A stretch of 62,833 nucleotides of DNA from Acidimicrobiaceae bacterium (GCA_016722025.1 JADKGZ010000005.1:195001-257833), one strand, 5' to 3'. Shown: positions 1 to 9,643, counted from the first letter of the stretch. Translations and numbers: made by a program. Notes: generated from the sequence alone by a model not told the origin.

Positions 1-194
1 CCCGGAGGTAGAGCACTGGATGGGCTAGGGGGCCTACAAGCTTACCGAACCCAGCCAAACTCCGAATGCCGGGACTCCAGAACGTGGCAGTGAGACTACG
101 GGGGATGAGCTTCGTTAGTCGAAAGGGAAACAGCCCAGACCATCAGCTAAGGCCCCTAATTCAGGACTAAGTGGAAAACGATGTGGGACTGCTT

Positions 195-231
<37 letters not shown>

Positions 232-551
232 GAAAGAGTGCGTAACAGCTCACTGGTCGAGTGGTCCTGCGCGGACAATGTAACGGGGCTCAAGTCCTGA
301 GCCGAAGCTATGGATTCGTACGCAAGTACGAGTGGTAGAGGAGCGTCGATGGTGCAGCGAAGCGGCGGGATAACCCGACGTGGAGCGCCATCGAGTGAGA
401 ATGCAGGCATGAGTAGCGAGAGAGGGGTGAGAAACCCCTCCGCCGAAAGCCCAAGGGTTCCTGGGGAAGGCTAATCCTCCCAGGGTGAGTCGGGAGCTAA
501 GGCGAGGCCGCGAGGCGTAGTCGATGCACAACTGGTTGATATTCCAGTACT

Positions 552-632
552 GCCGTGCCCGCGCCAGGTCCAAGAGTGACAACGTCGGGGCTGCCTTCGG
601 GCGAGCCGGCCGCGTTGCTGGCGGATAGCTGG
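552..632 (+). other. Lineage insertion in 23S domain III (helix 54/55 region)
   Basis: Between the conserved CCAGTACTG and GGGGGACGCAGGAAGG segments there are about 80 bases where E. coli has about 20. High-GC Gram-positive bacteria are known to carry an extra stem of roughly 100 bases at this place in 23S rRNA, so this supports an actinobacterial origin. The comparison is from memory and the borders are approximate. Confidence 0.55.
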
Positions 633-964
633 AGGGGGACGCAGGAAGGTAGGTGAACCGGGGCGATGGTTGTCCCCGGGTAAGCGTGTAGGAGGATCCC
701 GATGAGAGTTGGGGTCATTAACTCTGAGACGTGATGCCGAGCCGATTAAGGCGAAGTCACTGATCCTATGCTGCCAAGAAAAGCCCAACAGTGAGTTGGC
801 ACGGCACCCGTACCCCAAACCGACACAGGTGGGCGGGTAGAGAATACCAAGGCGATCGGGAGAACTATGGTTAAGGAACTCGGCAAAATGCATCCGTAAC
901 TTCGGGAGAAGGATGACCCCATTAGGGTGAAGGGATTTACTCCCCGAGCTCGAGAGGGTGGCAC

Positions 965-1002
<38 letters not shown>

Positions 1003-1098
1003 GCGTGCCAAGCCGCAAGGCGCTGTATACGCTGTGACGCCTGCCCAATGCTGGAAGGTCACGGGGAACGGTTAGTCGAAAGGCGAAGCTGTGAACCT

Positions 1099-1188
<90 letters not shown>

Positions 1189-1440
1189 CGACTTCCCCAC
1201 TGTCTCAACCATAGACCCGGCGAAATTGAAGTACGAGTAAAGATGCTCGTTAGCTGCGGAAGGACGGAAAGACCCCATGGACCTTTACTATAACTTGATA
1301 TTGAGCTTTGTCCTGCATTGTGTAGGATAGGTGGGAGACTTGGAAGCGGTGGCGCCAGCTATCGTGGAGTCAACGTTGAAATACCACCCTGTGTATGACG
1401 GGGCTCTAACCTGGGTCCATTATCTGGATCAGGAACAGTG

Positions 1441-1478
<38 letters not shown>

Positions 1479-1687
1479 ATGTAACGGAGGCGCCCAAAGG
1501 TTCCCTCAGGCTGGTTGGCAATCAGCCGTCGAGTGCAATGACACAAGGGAGCTTGACTGCGAGACTGACAGGTCAAGCAGGTGCGAAAGCAGGGCATAGT
1601 GACCCGGCCATCACGTGTGGAAGTGTGGTCGCTCAACGGATAAAAGGTACCCTGGGGATAACAGGCTAATCTTTCCCAAGAGTCCAT

Positions 1688-1827
<140 letters not shown>

Positions 1828-2195
1828 TCCGCAGCCGAAGGTGTATTGAGGAAGGCTGTCCCTAGTACGAGAGGACCGGGACGGACGGAGCTCTGGTGTG
1901 TCTGTTGTCCTGCCAAGGGCATGGCAGATTAGCCACCTCCGGAAGGGATAACTGCTGAAAGCATCTAAGTAGGAAACCCGTTCCAAGATGAGTACACCCA
2001 TGCGGTTAACGCAGTAAGGCCCGTGACAAGACCATCACGTTGATAGGCCGGAGGTGTAAGCGTGGTAACACGTTCAGCCGACCGGTACTAATCGGCCGAG
2101 GGCTTGGATTTACAATCGCTCGTGCTTGCTCTGGAGTCCTTGGAGGGCCTGTCCCCTTTCTTGGGTCAGGTGGCGCATCCTTGACAACAACAGAT

Positions 2196-2312
<117 letters not shown>

Positions 2313-2351
2313 TTCTACCTTGTCACCCTGTGGGGTGGCAGGCATTCATGA

Positions 2352-2379
2352 CAAGAACGCCCCTTCGGGGGCGTTCTTG
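2352..2379 (+). terminator. Intrinsic terminator of the rRNA operon
   Basis: Perfect 12-bp stem (CAAGAACGCCCC / GGGGCGTTCTTG) closed by a TTCG tetraloop and followed by CCGTTTTCGG. It lies 40 bases after 5S. The T run is short, as is common in high-GC genomes. Confidence 0.85.
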
Positions 2380-2476
2380 CCGTTTTCGGCTCGACGCGTG
2401 CATCTGACGCGGTTTTCAGCGCTCGTCGCGACAGGCTGCCGGATTTGCGCTGGCACGCTCGTAGGCTTGAAGCCTT

Positions 2477-3943
2477 ATGCCGAACGAGCAGCGCCGTCCC
2501 AACTCGCCTTCCAGCGGTCGCAGTACCAGTGGCGGTCGCTCCGGCAGTGGCAGCGGTCGGGCGAGCGCCGGTGGCGCCCGCCCGAGTCGCCCGGCCGGCG
2601 CGAGTGGTGCCGGTCGGCCCAGCCGGCCGAGTGGCGCCGCCCGGTCAGGCGGTGGCGGCAAGTCGTCGTCGGGCCGCTACGGCGCCGGCGAGCCCAGGCC
2701 GGGCAGCGCGCGCGATGGCGGCGCTGCACCTGGCGGCTACAACAAGTCAGGTACCAGCCGGCGTTCGGCCGACGGCGCAGCGACCGGGCGCGGCGGCGCC
2801 CCACGCCGACCCGATCGCGACGAGCGTTTCGACAGGCCAGAGCGCTCGAGCCGTGCCGAGTCCGCCAGCCGTCCCGAGTCCTCGAACCGTTCGGAGTCGC
2901 GGCCGCCGCGAGCTGGCGACGACCGTCCCCGCGGTCCCCGGCCCGATGCGCCGCGCGCCGGCGGGCGGGCAGTACGGCGCGACCCACGACAGGACTCGGG
3001 CGTCGAGCGCGGTGCTCGCGGTCGGCCCGAGGCAGGCCGTTCGGATCGCGGTCGGCCCGAGGCAGGCCGTTCGGATCGCGGTCGGCCCGAGCGGGGTGCC
3101 CCTCGTCGCGTCGAACGTCCGATGACCGCTGCCGATCAGCGCGCCATTCTGGTGAAGGCCAAGCGTGGCCCGAAGGTGGAACGTGAGGCGGCGGCGCCCC
3201 CGCCGTGGGAGCGCGAGCAGTGGATCGACGAAGGTTCCCTGCGCGAGGAGGCCAGCAAGGCTGCCCGACGAGCATCTGTTGCTGACGTGCCGCGCGGGAG
3301 GGCGCCGCGCACCGAGCTGGCGCCGGAGGTAGCCGAGGAGCTGTCGAAGGTGGCGGTGGCGAGTCGGCAGGCGCGGTTCCAGGAGCGCCTTGCGTCGGCC
3401 GCCGAGGCCCTCGATCGAGGTCGCTTCGCCGACGCTCGCCGAATGGTGCAGCCGGTGCTGCGCGACCTGCCCGAGATGGCGTTCGGTCATGAGATCGCCG
3501 GCCTGTCGCTGTACCGGTTGGGCCAGTGGCGCAAGGCAGCAGCAGAACTGGAGACGGCTCGTCTGCTCGACGGCACCGTCAATCACCATGCGGTGCTGGC
3601 CGACTGCTATCGCGCGTTGCACCGGTACCACGAGGTGGAACAGTTGTGGCGTGAGCTGCGAGAGGCCTCGCCGGCGCCCGCGCTGCTCGCCGAGGGGCGC
3701 ATCGTCGCCGCCGGCGCACTCGCCGATCAAGGCGACCTGCAGGGTGCGCTCGCCATCATGAGCAAGGCCTTGGAGGTGCCCAAGAAGCCTCGCGACTACC
3801 ACCTGCGCCAGTGGTACGTGCTGGCCGATCTGCTCGATCGCTCGGGCGATGTGATCAAGGCCCGGCGCTACTTCGGGCTGGTGTTCGAGGCCGACCGCGA
3901 GTTCGCCGACGTGAAGGAGCGGTTGCGAACGCTCGGTCGCTGA
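2477..3943 (+). CDS. TPR-repeat protein with long disordered RG/RS-rich N-terminus
   Basis: 488 residues. Residues 1-215 are low complexity, dominated by G, S, R, P, A and D, with RGG/RPE-type motifs and no predicted fold. This part contains a tandem 10-residue repeat (GRPEAGRSDR). From about residue 280 the protein is helical and TPR-like: paired helices such as AGLSLYRLGQWRKAAAELETA and ADCYRALHRYHEVEQLW recur at about 34-residue spacing to the C-terminus, a fold used for protein contacts. No signal peptide or membrane segment is seen. It follows the rRNA terminator directly. Arg/Gly-rich disordered tails are often RNA-binding, so a ribosome-related role is possible but is only an inference. 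The start is the first ATG of the frame. Upstream there is only a weak ribosome-binding site. Confidence 0.8.
   Translation: MPNEQRRPNSPSSGRSTSGGRSGSGSGRASAGGARPSRPAGASGAGRPSRPSGAARSGGGGKSSSGRYGAGEPRPGSARDGGAAPGGYNKSGTSRRSADGAATGRGGAPRRPDRDERFDRPERSSRAESASRPESSNRSESRPPRAGDDRPRGPRPDAPRAGGRAVRRDPRQDSGVERGARGRPEAGRSDRGRPEAGRSDRGRPERGAPRRVERPMTAADQRAILVKAKRGPKVEREAAAPPPWEREQWIDEGSLREEASKAARRASVADVPRGRAPRTELAPEVAEELSKVAVASRQARFQERLASAAEALDRGRFADARRMVQPVLRDLPEMAFGHEIAGLSLYRLGQWRKAAAELETARLLDGTVNHHAVLADCYRALHRYHEVEQLWRELREASPAPALLAEGRIVAAGALADQGDLQGALAIMSKALEVPKKPRDYHLRQWYVLADLLDRSGDVIKARRYFGLVFEADREFADVKERLRTLGR
3017..3091 (+). repeat. 30-bp tandem repeat (2.5 copies) inside the TPR gene
   Basis: Two exact 30-bp units (3017-3046 and 3047-3076) and a half unit encode the repeated GRPEAGRSDR stretch in the disordered region. 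The length is a multiple of three, so copy-number change would keep the frame. Confidence 0.9.
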
Positions 3944-4090
3944 ACCCTCGGCGCTCGTGTTGGCGGCGTCTCGCGCCGGCGCACTCTGTCACACGCTCTT
4001 CCTAGGATGACCGATACGGCTTCCCCCCGTCTGCAGTGAGTCAGTGGTGCCATTGCCTGCTCGGTGCGCAATGGCAAGGAGGGGTTTCCC

Positions 4091-4432
4091 ATGAACGTCG
4101 TCGTCCTACAGGGAACGTTGAGCAGCGACCCGGTGAGCAGGGTGCTCGCGTCCGGCTCGGTGCTGGTGTCGCTCGAGCTCACCACCGTGGTCGATGGGTG
4201 CAGTGTCTCGGTACCCGTGGCATGGTTCGACCCACCGCTGGAGACGGCGTGGGCCGCCGGCCAGTCGTTGCTGGTCACCGGCACGGTGCGGCGCAGGTTC
4301 TTCCGCACTGGCGGGCTCACCCAGAGCCGTACCGAGGTGGTGGCCGCTCAGGTGGTGCCGACCGGCAGGCGCCGCGCGGCCCGAGCGGCGCTTGCCCGCG
4401 CGGTCGCGCAGCTGCTGCCCGATGGTGGTTGA
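4091..4432 (+). CDS. Single-stranded DNA-binding (OB-fold) protein
   Basis: 113 residues. The opening MNVVVLQGTLSSDPVSR and the later GQSLLVTGTVRRRFF follow the pattern of the SSB OB-fold (strand 1, then the strand-4 LxxxGxxR core). It is shorter than housekeeping SSB and lacks the acidic DDDxPF tail, ending instead in an R/A-rich helix. It is therefore more likely an accessory paralogue than the main replication SSB. The start at 4091 is chosen because AAGGAGG at 4077-4083 is well spaced from it. An upstream in-frame ATG at 4064 lacks a comparable site. It ends 8 bases from the convergent aldolase gene. Confidence 0.75.
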   Translation: MNVVVLQGTLSSDPVSRVLASGSVLVSLELTTVVDGCSVSVPVAWFDPPLETAWAAGQSLLVTGTVRRRFFRTGGLTQSRTEVVAAQVVPTGRRRAARAALARAVAQLLPDGG

Positions 4433-4440
4433 CGCAGTGC

Positions 4441-5517
4441 TCAGCTCAGTGTCTGCACGTTGCCGAGCTCGGCGAAGGCCTGCTCGAGACGGTTGGCGAA
4501 GCTCACTTCGGCGGCGCGCAGCCACACTCGCGGGTCGTAGTACTTCTTGTTGGGCGCGTCGGGGCCCTTCGGGTTGCCCAGCTGGCCCTGCAGGTAGTCG
4601 TGGTGCTCGAGCTCGTAGTGGCGAATGCCATCCCACAGTGCCCACTGCAGGTCGGTGTCGATGTTCATCTTCACCACGCCGTACGAGACCGCCTCCGCGA
4701 TCTCTGCTGCGGTACTGCCCGACCCGCCGTGGAACACGAAGTTGACCGGGTTGGCGACCGTGCCGTGCTTGGCCTGGATGTGTTGCTGCGATGCCTGCAG
4801 GATGGCGGGCTTGAGCTTCACGTTGCCCGGCTTGTACACGCCGTGCACGTTGCCGAAGGCTGCTGCGATGGTGAAGCGCGGGCTCACCTCGAGCAGGCGC
4901 TCGTACGCGTAGCTGACTTCCTCGGGCTTGCTGTACAGATCGCTCTCGTCGGCGCCGCTGTTGTCGACACCGTCTTCCTCGCCGCCGGTGATGCCCAGCT
5001 CGATCTCCAACGTCATGCCCAGCTTGGACATGCGCTCGAGGTATCGCACGCAGATGTCGAGGTTCTCTGCAATCGGCTCCTCGGAGAGGTCGAGCATGTG
5101 CGAGCTGAACAGCGGGCTACCGGTGCGAGCGAAGTGGGCCTCGCCGGCATCGAGCAGGCCATCGACCCAGCCCAACTTGTCCTTTGCACAGTGGTCGGTG
5201 TGCAGCACGACGCGCGCGCCGTAGGCCGCGGCGAGCGTGTGCACGTGGTGGGCGCCGGCGACCGAGCCGGCGACTGCGGCGGCATCGCCCTTCAACGCGA
5301 TGCCCTTGCCGGCCACGAACGCGCCGCCTCCATGGGAGAACTGGATGATGACGGGGCTGTTCAGCTTGGCTGCAGTCTCCATCACGGGGTTGATGGTGTT
5401 GCTGCCCGTGCAGTTGGCTGCCGGCAGCGCGAAGCCGCGCTGCTTGGCCAGTGCAAAAAGCTCGGTGACGGCGTCGCCGGTCAGGACGCCGGCGGGAAAG
5501 TCGGAAGATGCGCTCAC
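4441..5517 (-). CDS. fbaA: Class II fructose-1,6-bisphosphate aldolase
   Basis: 358 residues, the usual length. It is a zinc-dependent aldolase that reversibly splits fructose-1,6-bisphosphate into DHAP and glyceraldehyde-3-phosphate (glycolysis and gluconeogenesis). Metal and catalytic residues align with E. coli FbaA with an offset of one: D108 and H109 in HTDHC, E173, E180-E181 in TGGEEDG, H225 in GNVHGVYKPGN and H263 in HGGSGS. The long form with the TGGEEDG loop is class IIa. The gene points toward the SSB-like gene with an 8-base gap and no terminator between them. The DUF1015 gene on the same strand ends 20 bases upstream of its start, so the two are probably co-transcribed. Confidence 0.96.
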   Translation of the reverse strand: MSASSDFPAGVLTGDAVTELFALAKQRGFALPAANCTGSNTINPVMETAAKLNSPVIIQFSHGGGAFVAGKGIALKGDAAAVAGSVAGAHHVHTLAAAYGARVVLHTDHCAKDKLGWVDGLLDAGEAHFARTGSPLFSSHMLDLSEEPIAENLDICVRYLERMSKLGMTLEIELGITGGEEDGVDNSGADESDLYSKPEEVSYAYERLLEVSPRFTIAAAFGNVHGVYKPGNVKLKPAILQASQQHIQAKHGTVANPVNFVFHGGSGSTAAEIAEAVSYGVVKMNIDTDLQWALWDGIRHYELEHHDYLQGQLGNPKGPDAPNKKYYDPRVWLRAAEVSFANRLEQAFAELGNVQTLS

Positions 5518-5536
5518 GCCGACAGTGTAGAGCGTG

Positions 5537-6724
5537 TCAGCTCAGCGGCCGAAGTACCAGCCCTGTGCGCAGCTTGGGTGTGAAGAACGTCGACTTCGGA
5601 GGCATCAGCAATCGCTCGTCGGCAGTGCGCCGGATCTCGTCGATGCCGGTCGGGCGAATCAGCACACCGGCCGCAGCGTCGCCGTTGGTCACGCGGTCGA
5701 CGACGTGTTGCACGCCATGCTGGTAGCTGACCTCGATGTCGCTGGTCGCCAGCACGTGTTCGAGGTAGGCGCCGTCGAGTGCACGCACCCCCTCGAACGC
5801 GGTGGGCTCCGGTGTGAGCCACACACCGGTGCCGTCGGGGCGCACCAGGCACAGACAACCACGCTCGACGACTTCGGCGGCGAACGCAGCGGTGACGGCC
5901 CCTGCCTCGGCGCAGTGGAAGGCCGGTGTGAGCACGGCGAGCAACTGCTCCACCGAGACGCCGTGGTACAGACGGTGAATGGCGTCGATGCTGAGCTGGT
6001 CGCCGACGAGCTCGGCCACGTAGGTGAGCGTGAGCTCGGCGGCCGTGTCGTCGCCGTGCTCGGCGCGGACTTCATCGCGGAACGTGCGGCTGATGGCGTA
6101 GCGGTGATGGCCGTCGGCGATGAGCACCGGGTGCGAGCCGACTGCCGCAGCGATGGCCGCCACTCGCTGCGGATGCGAGACACGCTCCACGATGTGCAGC
6201 ACACCGGCTTCGTCGCGGCAGGTGCCCATCGGCTCACCCGGCTCGCGCAGCAGATCCGTGAGGCCTTCGGTCAGTGACAGCCCCCACACCGGCGACAGGT
6301 TGGTGTTGGTCGCACGCGTCAGGTCGAGGCGGTCGGTCTTGGCCTTGGGTGTCGTTCGCTCGTGCGGCAGCACGCCGGGCGCGCCTTCATCGACCACCTC
6401 CAGAGCCCCCACCACCCCCACGGTCTCACGTTCGCGACCGGTCTCGTCGGTGAAGCGCATGCGATAGAGCGTGAACGAGGGTTGTGCATCGCGCTCGAGC
6501 GTTCCTTCGCTCACCCACTGGGCCAACCGCTGCGCCGCCAGCTCGTATCGCTGAGGGCCATCGGCATCGCGTGGCACGTCGATCGCGACGATGTTGCGCG
6601 GGTGCCGTGCAAGGAGCGCATCGACGTCGGCGTCGCTGAGCACGTCGTACGGCGGCGCGGCAACGGCGTCGAGCGGGAGCGAGGGCGAGAAGCGGAGCGC
6701 AGTGAATGGTTCGAAGCGGGGCAC
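5537..6724 (-). CDS. DUF1015 family protein
   Basis: About 395 residues. It begins with VPRFEPFTALRFSP and LDAVAAPPYDVLS and contains HPRNIVAIDVPRD and ADGHHRYAISRTF, signatures of the DUF1015 family (often labelled SerC-like) found in many bacteria without a defined reaction. The GTG start at 6724 is chosen because the family starts with this FxPF motif and a GGGAGG site lies upstream. A longer ATG frame starting at 6766 would overlap the divergent HAD gene. It precedes the aldolase gene by 20 bases on the same strand. Confidence 0.85.
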   Translation of the reverse strand: MPRFEPFTALRFSPSLPLDAVAAPPYDVLSDADVDALLARHPRNIVAIDVPRDADGPQRYELAAQRLAQWVSEGTLERDAQPSFTLYRMRFTDETGRERETVGVVGALEVVDEGAPGVLPHERTTPKAKTDRLDLTRATNTNLSPVWGLSLTEGLTDLLREPGEPMGTCRDEAGVLHIVERVSHPQRVAAIAAAVGSHPVLIADGHHRYAISRTFRDEVRAEHGDDTAAELTLTYVAELVGDQLSIDAIHRLYHGVSVEQLLAVLTPAFHCAEAGAVTAAFAAEVVERGCLCLVRPDGTGVWLTPEPTAFEGVRALDGAYLEHVLATSDIEVSYQHGVQHVVDRVTNGDAAAGVLIRPTGIDEIRRTADERLLMPPKSTFFTPKLRTGLVLRPLS

Positions 6725-6764
6725 CCCCACAGGTTGGCACCTCCCGTGGCAACATGGCCAGACC

Positions 6765-7556
6765 ATGGCTGATGAACAACGACCCGATGTGGTGCTCTGC
6801 GACCTCGATGGCGTGGTGTGGCTGGCTCATCAACCGATTCCGGGCTCGGTGGCGGCCGTCGCACGCCTGCGAGCCGATGGCCGCCGAGTGTTGTTCGTGA
6901 CCAACAACTCGGCGACCCGCCTGGAGGTGCAGGAGGCCACGCTGGCGAGGCTTGGCATCCCGGCAGCGGGTGACGTGCTCACTTCGGCGCAAGCGGCGGC
7001 GTTGCTGCTGCAACCTGGCGAGCGGGCCCTGGTGTGCGGCGCCGAGGGACTGGTGCAATCGCTCGAGCGCCGCGGTGTAGAGGTCTGCTTCGACGGCGAT
7101 GCCGACGCGGTGGTCGTGGGGTTCCATCGCACGTTCGACTTCGACGGCCTCGTGCGCGCCACGCGCGCCGTGCAGCGCGGTGCGCGGCTGATCGGCACCA
7201 ACGACGATGCCACCTATCCCACGCCCGACGGGCCGATACCCGGCGGCGGATCCATCCTGGCCGCCGTGGAGACAGCATGCGGCAGGAGAGCGCAGGTTGC
7301 GGGAAAGCCGCACGAACCGATGGCCGCGTTGGTGATCGCCGAGGTGGGCGAAGCAGGCGCCCGCGCGGCGGTAATGGTGGGCGACAGGCCCAGCACCGAC
7401 GGCTTGTTCGCGCGCACGCTCGGCTGTCGCTACGCGCAGGTGTGGAGCGGCGTCACGCCGCGAGGCACGGCGGTCGATCCGCTGCCCGACATGGAAGCTG
7501 ACGACTTGGCCGGCGTGGCGGAGGCGCTGGTTACCGGTCAGTACTTCCGCCGATAG
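6765..7556 (+). CDS. HAD-IIA (NagD-like) phosphatase
   Basis: 263 residues. HAD motif I is DLDGVVW (nucleophile D13, acid/base D15), motif II is VTNNS, and motif IV is MVGDRPSTDG. The cap type and the position before tlyA match Rv1692 of M. tuberculosis, a phosphatase reported to act on glycerol-3-phosphate. The substrate here is not shown by sequence. The gene is divergent from the DUF1015 gene with about 40 bases between starts, which must hold both promoters. The ATG at 6765 is used because it places motif I at the usual residue 13. Confidence 0.9.
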   Translation: MADEQRPDVVLCDLDGVVWLAHQPIPGSVAAVARLRADGRRVLFVTNNSATRLEVQEATLARLGIPAAGDVLTSAQAAALLLQPGERALVCGAEGLVQSLERRGVEVCFDGDADAVVVGFHRTFDFDGLVRATRAVQRGARLIGTNDDATYPTPDGPIPGGGSILAAVETACGRRAQVAGKPHEPMAALVIAEVGEAGARAAVMVGDRPSTDGLFARTLGCRYAQVWSGVTPRGTAVDPLPDMEADDLAGVAEALVTGQYFRR

Positions 7557-7565
7557 GCTGAGCAC

Positions 7566-8022
7566 ATGCCTGATACCTCTCTCCTCAAGCGGTTGCTCGA
7601 CGCCGGTATGCACTTCACCGAGACCTCGCAAGAGCAAGCCGAAAAGGTCGTCAACCAGCTCGTGAAGGACGGCAAGGCGCGTCGCAAGGACAGCGAGGAG
7701 CTGGTGCAGCAACTCGTCCGCCGCGGCCGCAAGGCCACCGAGCAGATGGTCTCCACCGTGCAGGCCGAGATCAGCAAGCAGATGGGCAAGTTCGCCGGCC
7801 GCCTCGACGACATCGAGAGCCGTGTCGAAGAACTCGCACAGCGCGCCGGGGTTGCCAGCAAGCCGGCGAAGAAGGCTGCTCCCGCGAAGAAGGCTGCTCC
7901 CGCGAAGAAGGCTGCTCCGGCGAAGAAGGCTGCTCCGGCCAAGAAGGCTGCTCCCGGCGAAGAAGGCCGTCCCGGCCAAGAAGGCTGCTCCGGCGAAGAA
8001 GGCTGCCGCCAAGCAGGCCTGA
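7566..8022 (+). CDS. Phasin-like coiled-coil protein with AKKAAP-repeat tail (frameshift in sequence at about 7956)
   Basis: Restored length about 151 residues. Residues 1-95 form a helical coiled coil (TSQEQAEKVVNQLVKDG, RKDSEELVQQLVRRGRKATEQM) resembling poly-hydroxyalkanoate granule-associated (phasin) proteins. A histone-H1-like Lys/Ala/Pro tail of repeated AKKAAP follows and ends in AAAKQA. The tail is coded by 18-bp units whose phase slips by one base at 7956. As written, the frame runs on into tlyA and gives a 405-residue ORF with an odd GEEG/GQEG linker, while the +1 frame keeps AKKAVPAKKAAPAKKAAAKQA and stops at 8022, three bases before the tlyA start. The basic tail suggests DNA or polyanion binding. 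The function is unproven. Confidence 0.75.
7866..8010 (+). repeat. 18-bp tandem repeat coding AKKAAP, with one-base phase slip
   Basis: Eight near-identical units (GCGAAGAAGGCTGCTCCC type) start at 7866, 7884, 7902, 7920 and 7938, and then at 7957, 7975 and 7993. The step from 7938 to 7957 is 19 instead of 18, which locates an extra base at 7956. Confidence 0.92.
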
Positions 8023-8024
8023 TC

Positions 8025-8783
8025 GTGGCGAGACGACAGCGTCTCGACGCGGAACTGGTTCGGCGGCAACTGGTCGAGAGTCGTACCGACGCGGGTCGGG
8101 CCATCGAGGCCGGGCGGGTGCTGGTGAACGGCGCCGTCGCCGACAAGCCGGCGCGGCAAGTGCATCCTGGAGATGCAGTGGTGGTGGCGGGCCCGTCGCC
8201 GCGGTTCGTGAGTCGTGGCGGTGACAAGCTCGATGCCGCTCTGACTGCGTTCGGTCTCGATGTGACCGGGTGGCGGGTGCTCGACGCCGGCGCCAGCACC
8301 GGAGGCTTCAGCGACTGCCTGCTGCAACGTGGGGCGGCCCACGTTGTTGCGCTCGACGTGGGGCACGGCCAGTTGCACCCGCGAGTCCGCAACGACGAGC
8401 GGGTGACGGTGCTCGAGCGCTTCCACATCCGAGACGTGGAACCCGATGCAATCGGTGGATTGGTGCAGCTGGTCACTGCCGACCTGTCGTTCATCTCCAT
8501 CACTCGGGTGCTGTCGGCGCTGATCCGTGCGTGCGAGCCGGGCGGTCACCTGGTGCTGCTGGTGAAGCCACAGTTCGAAGCCGGCAAGGCCGAGGTCTCG
8601 AAGGGCCATGGCGTCATCACCGACCCGGCGATCCATGATCGAGTGCGCCAGGAAGTGCACAGCGCGTTGATCGCGACCGGCTGCGACGTGCTCGGCTGGA
8701 TCGATTCTCCCATCACCGGCGGCGACGGCAATCGCGAGTTCCTTGTGCATGCCACCACCGATCGGCCAGGATTCCCCGCGTGA
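8025..8783 (+). CDS. tlyA: TlyA family rRNA 2'-O-methyltransferase
   Basis: 252 residues. An N-terminal S4 RNA-binding domain (RLDAELVRRQLVESR to about residue 55) is followed by an FtsJ-type Rossmann methyltransferase with the SAM site DAGASTGGFSD at residues 87-97. In mycobacteria TlyA methylates C1409 of 16S and C1920 of 23S, which sensitises ribosomes to capreomycin and viomycin. The GTG start at 8025 lies three bases after the phasin-like stop, and the S4 domain starts at once. Its last four bases overlap nadK (GTGA). Gene order HAD-IIA - (small gene) - tlyA - nadK - recN is the actinobacterial one. Confidence 0.93.
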   Translation: MARRQRLDAELVRRQLVESRTDAGRAIEAGRVLVNGAVADKPARQVHPGDAVVVAGPSPRFVSRGGDKLDAALTAFGLDVTGWRVLDAGASTGGFSDCLLQRGAAHVVALDVGHGQLHPRVRNDERVTVLERFHIRDVEPDAIGGLVQLVTADLSFISITRVLSALIRACEPGGHLVLLVKPQFEAGKAEVSKGHGVITDPAIHDRVRQEVHSALIATGCDVLGWIDSPITGGDGNREFLVHATTDRPGFPA

Positions 8784-9643
8784 GCTCCGTGCTGTTGGTC
8801 GCCCATCATGATCGTCTGGAAGCGGCAGCATTGGCTCGCGTTGCGGCAGCCTGGTTGCAGCACCACGGGCACGACGTGTGGATGCTGCCCGACGATGCGT
8901 TGCCGCTGGGCCTTCACGACTTGGAATCGACTCGCGCCGCGTCGACGGCCGACCTCGCGGTCAGCCTCGGTGGCGATGGCACCATGCTGCGCACGGTGAA
9001 GCTGGTCGGCAGCGCCAACGTGCCGATCATCGGCGTCAACGTGGGGCTGATGGGTTACCTCACCGAAGTGGAGCCCGAGGCGCTCAGCCACGCGCTGGAA
9101 CGCTGGTTCGCCGGCCCCACTGTCGGCGAGTGGCACATCGACGAGCGCATGTTGCTGGCGGTGTCGCTCACTCGGTGTGGTGCCGAACATCGCCAGACCT
9201 GGACGGCGCTGAACGAAGGCGTCGTCGAGAAGCAGGAGGCGGGCCACACCATCCGGCTGCAGGTGTGGATCGACGGCACGCCGTTCACGTCGTATGCCGC
9301 CGACGGGCTCATCCTGGCCACCCCTACCGGCTCCACCGCCTACTCGCTCTCGGCTCGCGGGCCGGTGCTGTCGCCTCGCTTGCGGGCGGTGCTGCTGACG
9401 CCGGTGTCGCCGCACATGCTGTTCGATCGGTCGCTGGTGCTCGACCCCAGCGAGGTCGTGGAAGTGGAGGTGCTGGGGCACCGTTCGGCGACGCTGTCGA
9501 TCGATGGCCAGCCGGCCGCGACGCTGGTGGAGGGCGACCGGGTGTCTGTTGCACCGGCCGACCAGGTGGCGCGCTTCGTGCGCTTCGGTGATCGACGCTT
9601 CCATCAGATCCTGAAGGCGAAGTTCGGGTTGACGGACCGTTAG
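8780..9643 (+). CDS. nadK: NAD kinase
   Basis: 287 residues. It phosphorylates NAD to NADP. The diagnostic GGDGT sits at residues 64-68, followed by the NE motif (LNEGVVEK) and the DGLILATPTGSTAYSLSARGP segment that forms the NAD site. The GTG start overlaps the tlyA stop by four bases, indicating translational coupling, and the TAG stop abuts the recN ATG. Confidence 0.96.
   Translation: MSSVLLVAHHDRLEAAALARVAAAWLQHHGHDVWMLPDDALPLGLHDLESTRAASTADLAVSLGGDGTMLRTVKLVGSANVPIIGVNVGLMGYLTEVEPEALSHALERWFAGPTVGEWHIDERMLLAVSLTRCGAEHRQTWTALNEGVVEKQEAGHTIRLQVWIDGTPFTSYAADGLILATPTGSTAYSLSARGPVLSPRLRAVLLTPVSPHMLFDRSLVLDPSEVVEVEVLGHRSATLSIDGQPAATLVEGDRVSVAPADQVARFVRFGDRRFHQILKAKFGLTDR

Noticed and set aside
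2111..2195. tRNA or small RNA in the 23S-5S spacer
   Set aside because: 85 bases with no cloverleaf or strong hairpin.
3017..3091. CRISPR-like or mobile repeat
   Set aside because: Direct 30-bp units without spacers, in frame within a coding region.
7866..8010. CRISPR array
   Set aside because: 18-bp coding tandem repeat with no unique spacers.
7566..8783. A genuine 405-residue phasin-TlyA fusion enzyme
   Set aside because: The linker is an out-of-frame reading of the 18-bp AKKAAP repeat, and the proper frame ends just before the tlyA start.
4036..8831. Very long ORFs opposite to fba, the DUF1015 gene and the HAD/tlyA region (515, 247 and 801 codons)
   Set aside because: High GC opens the antisense frames. 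The products are Arg/His/Ala-rich without domains, while the opposite strand has recognised genes.
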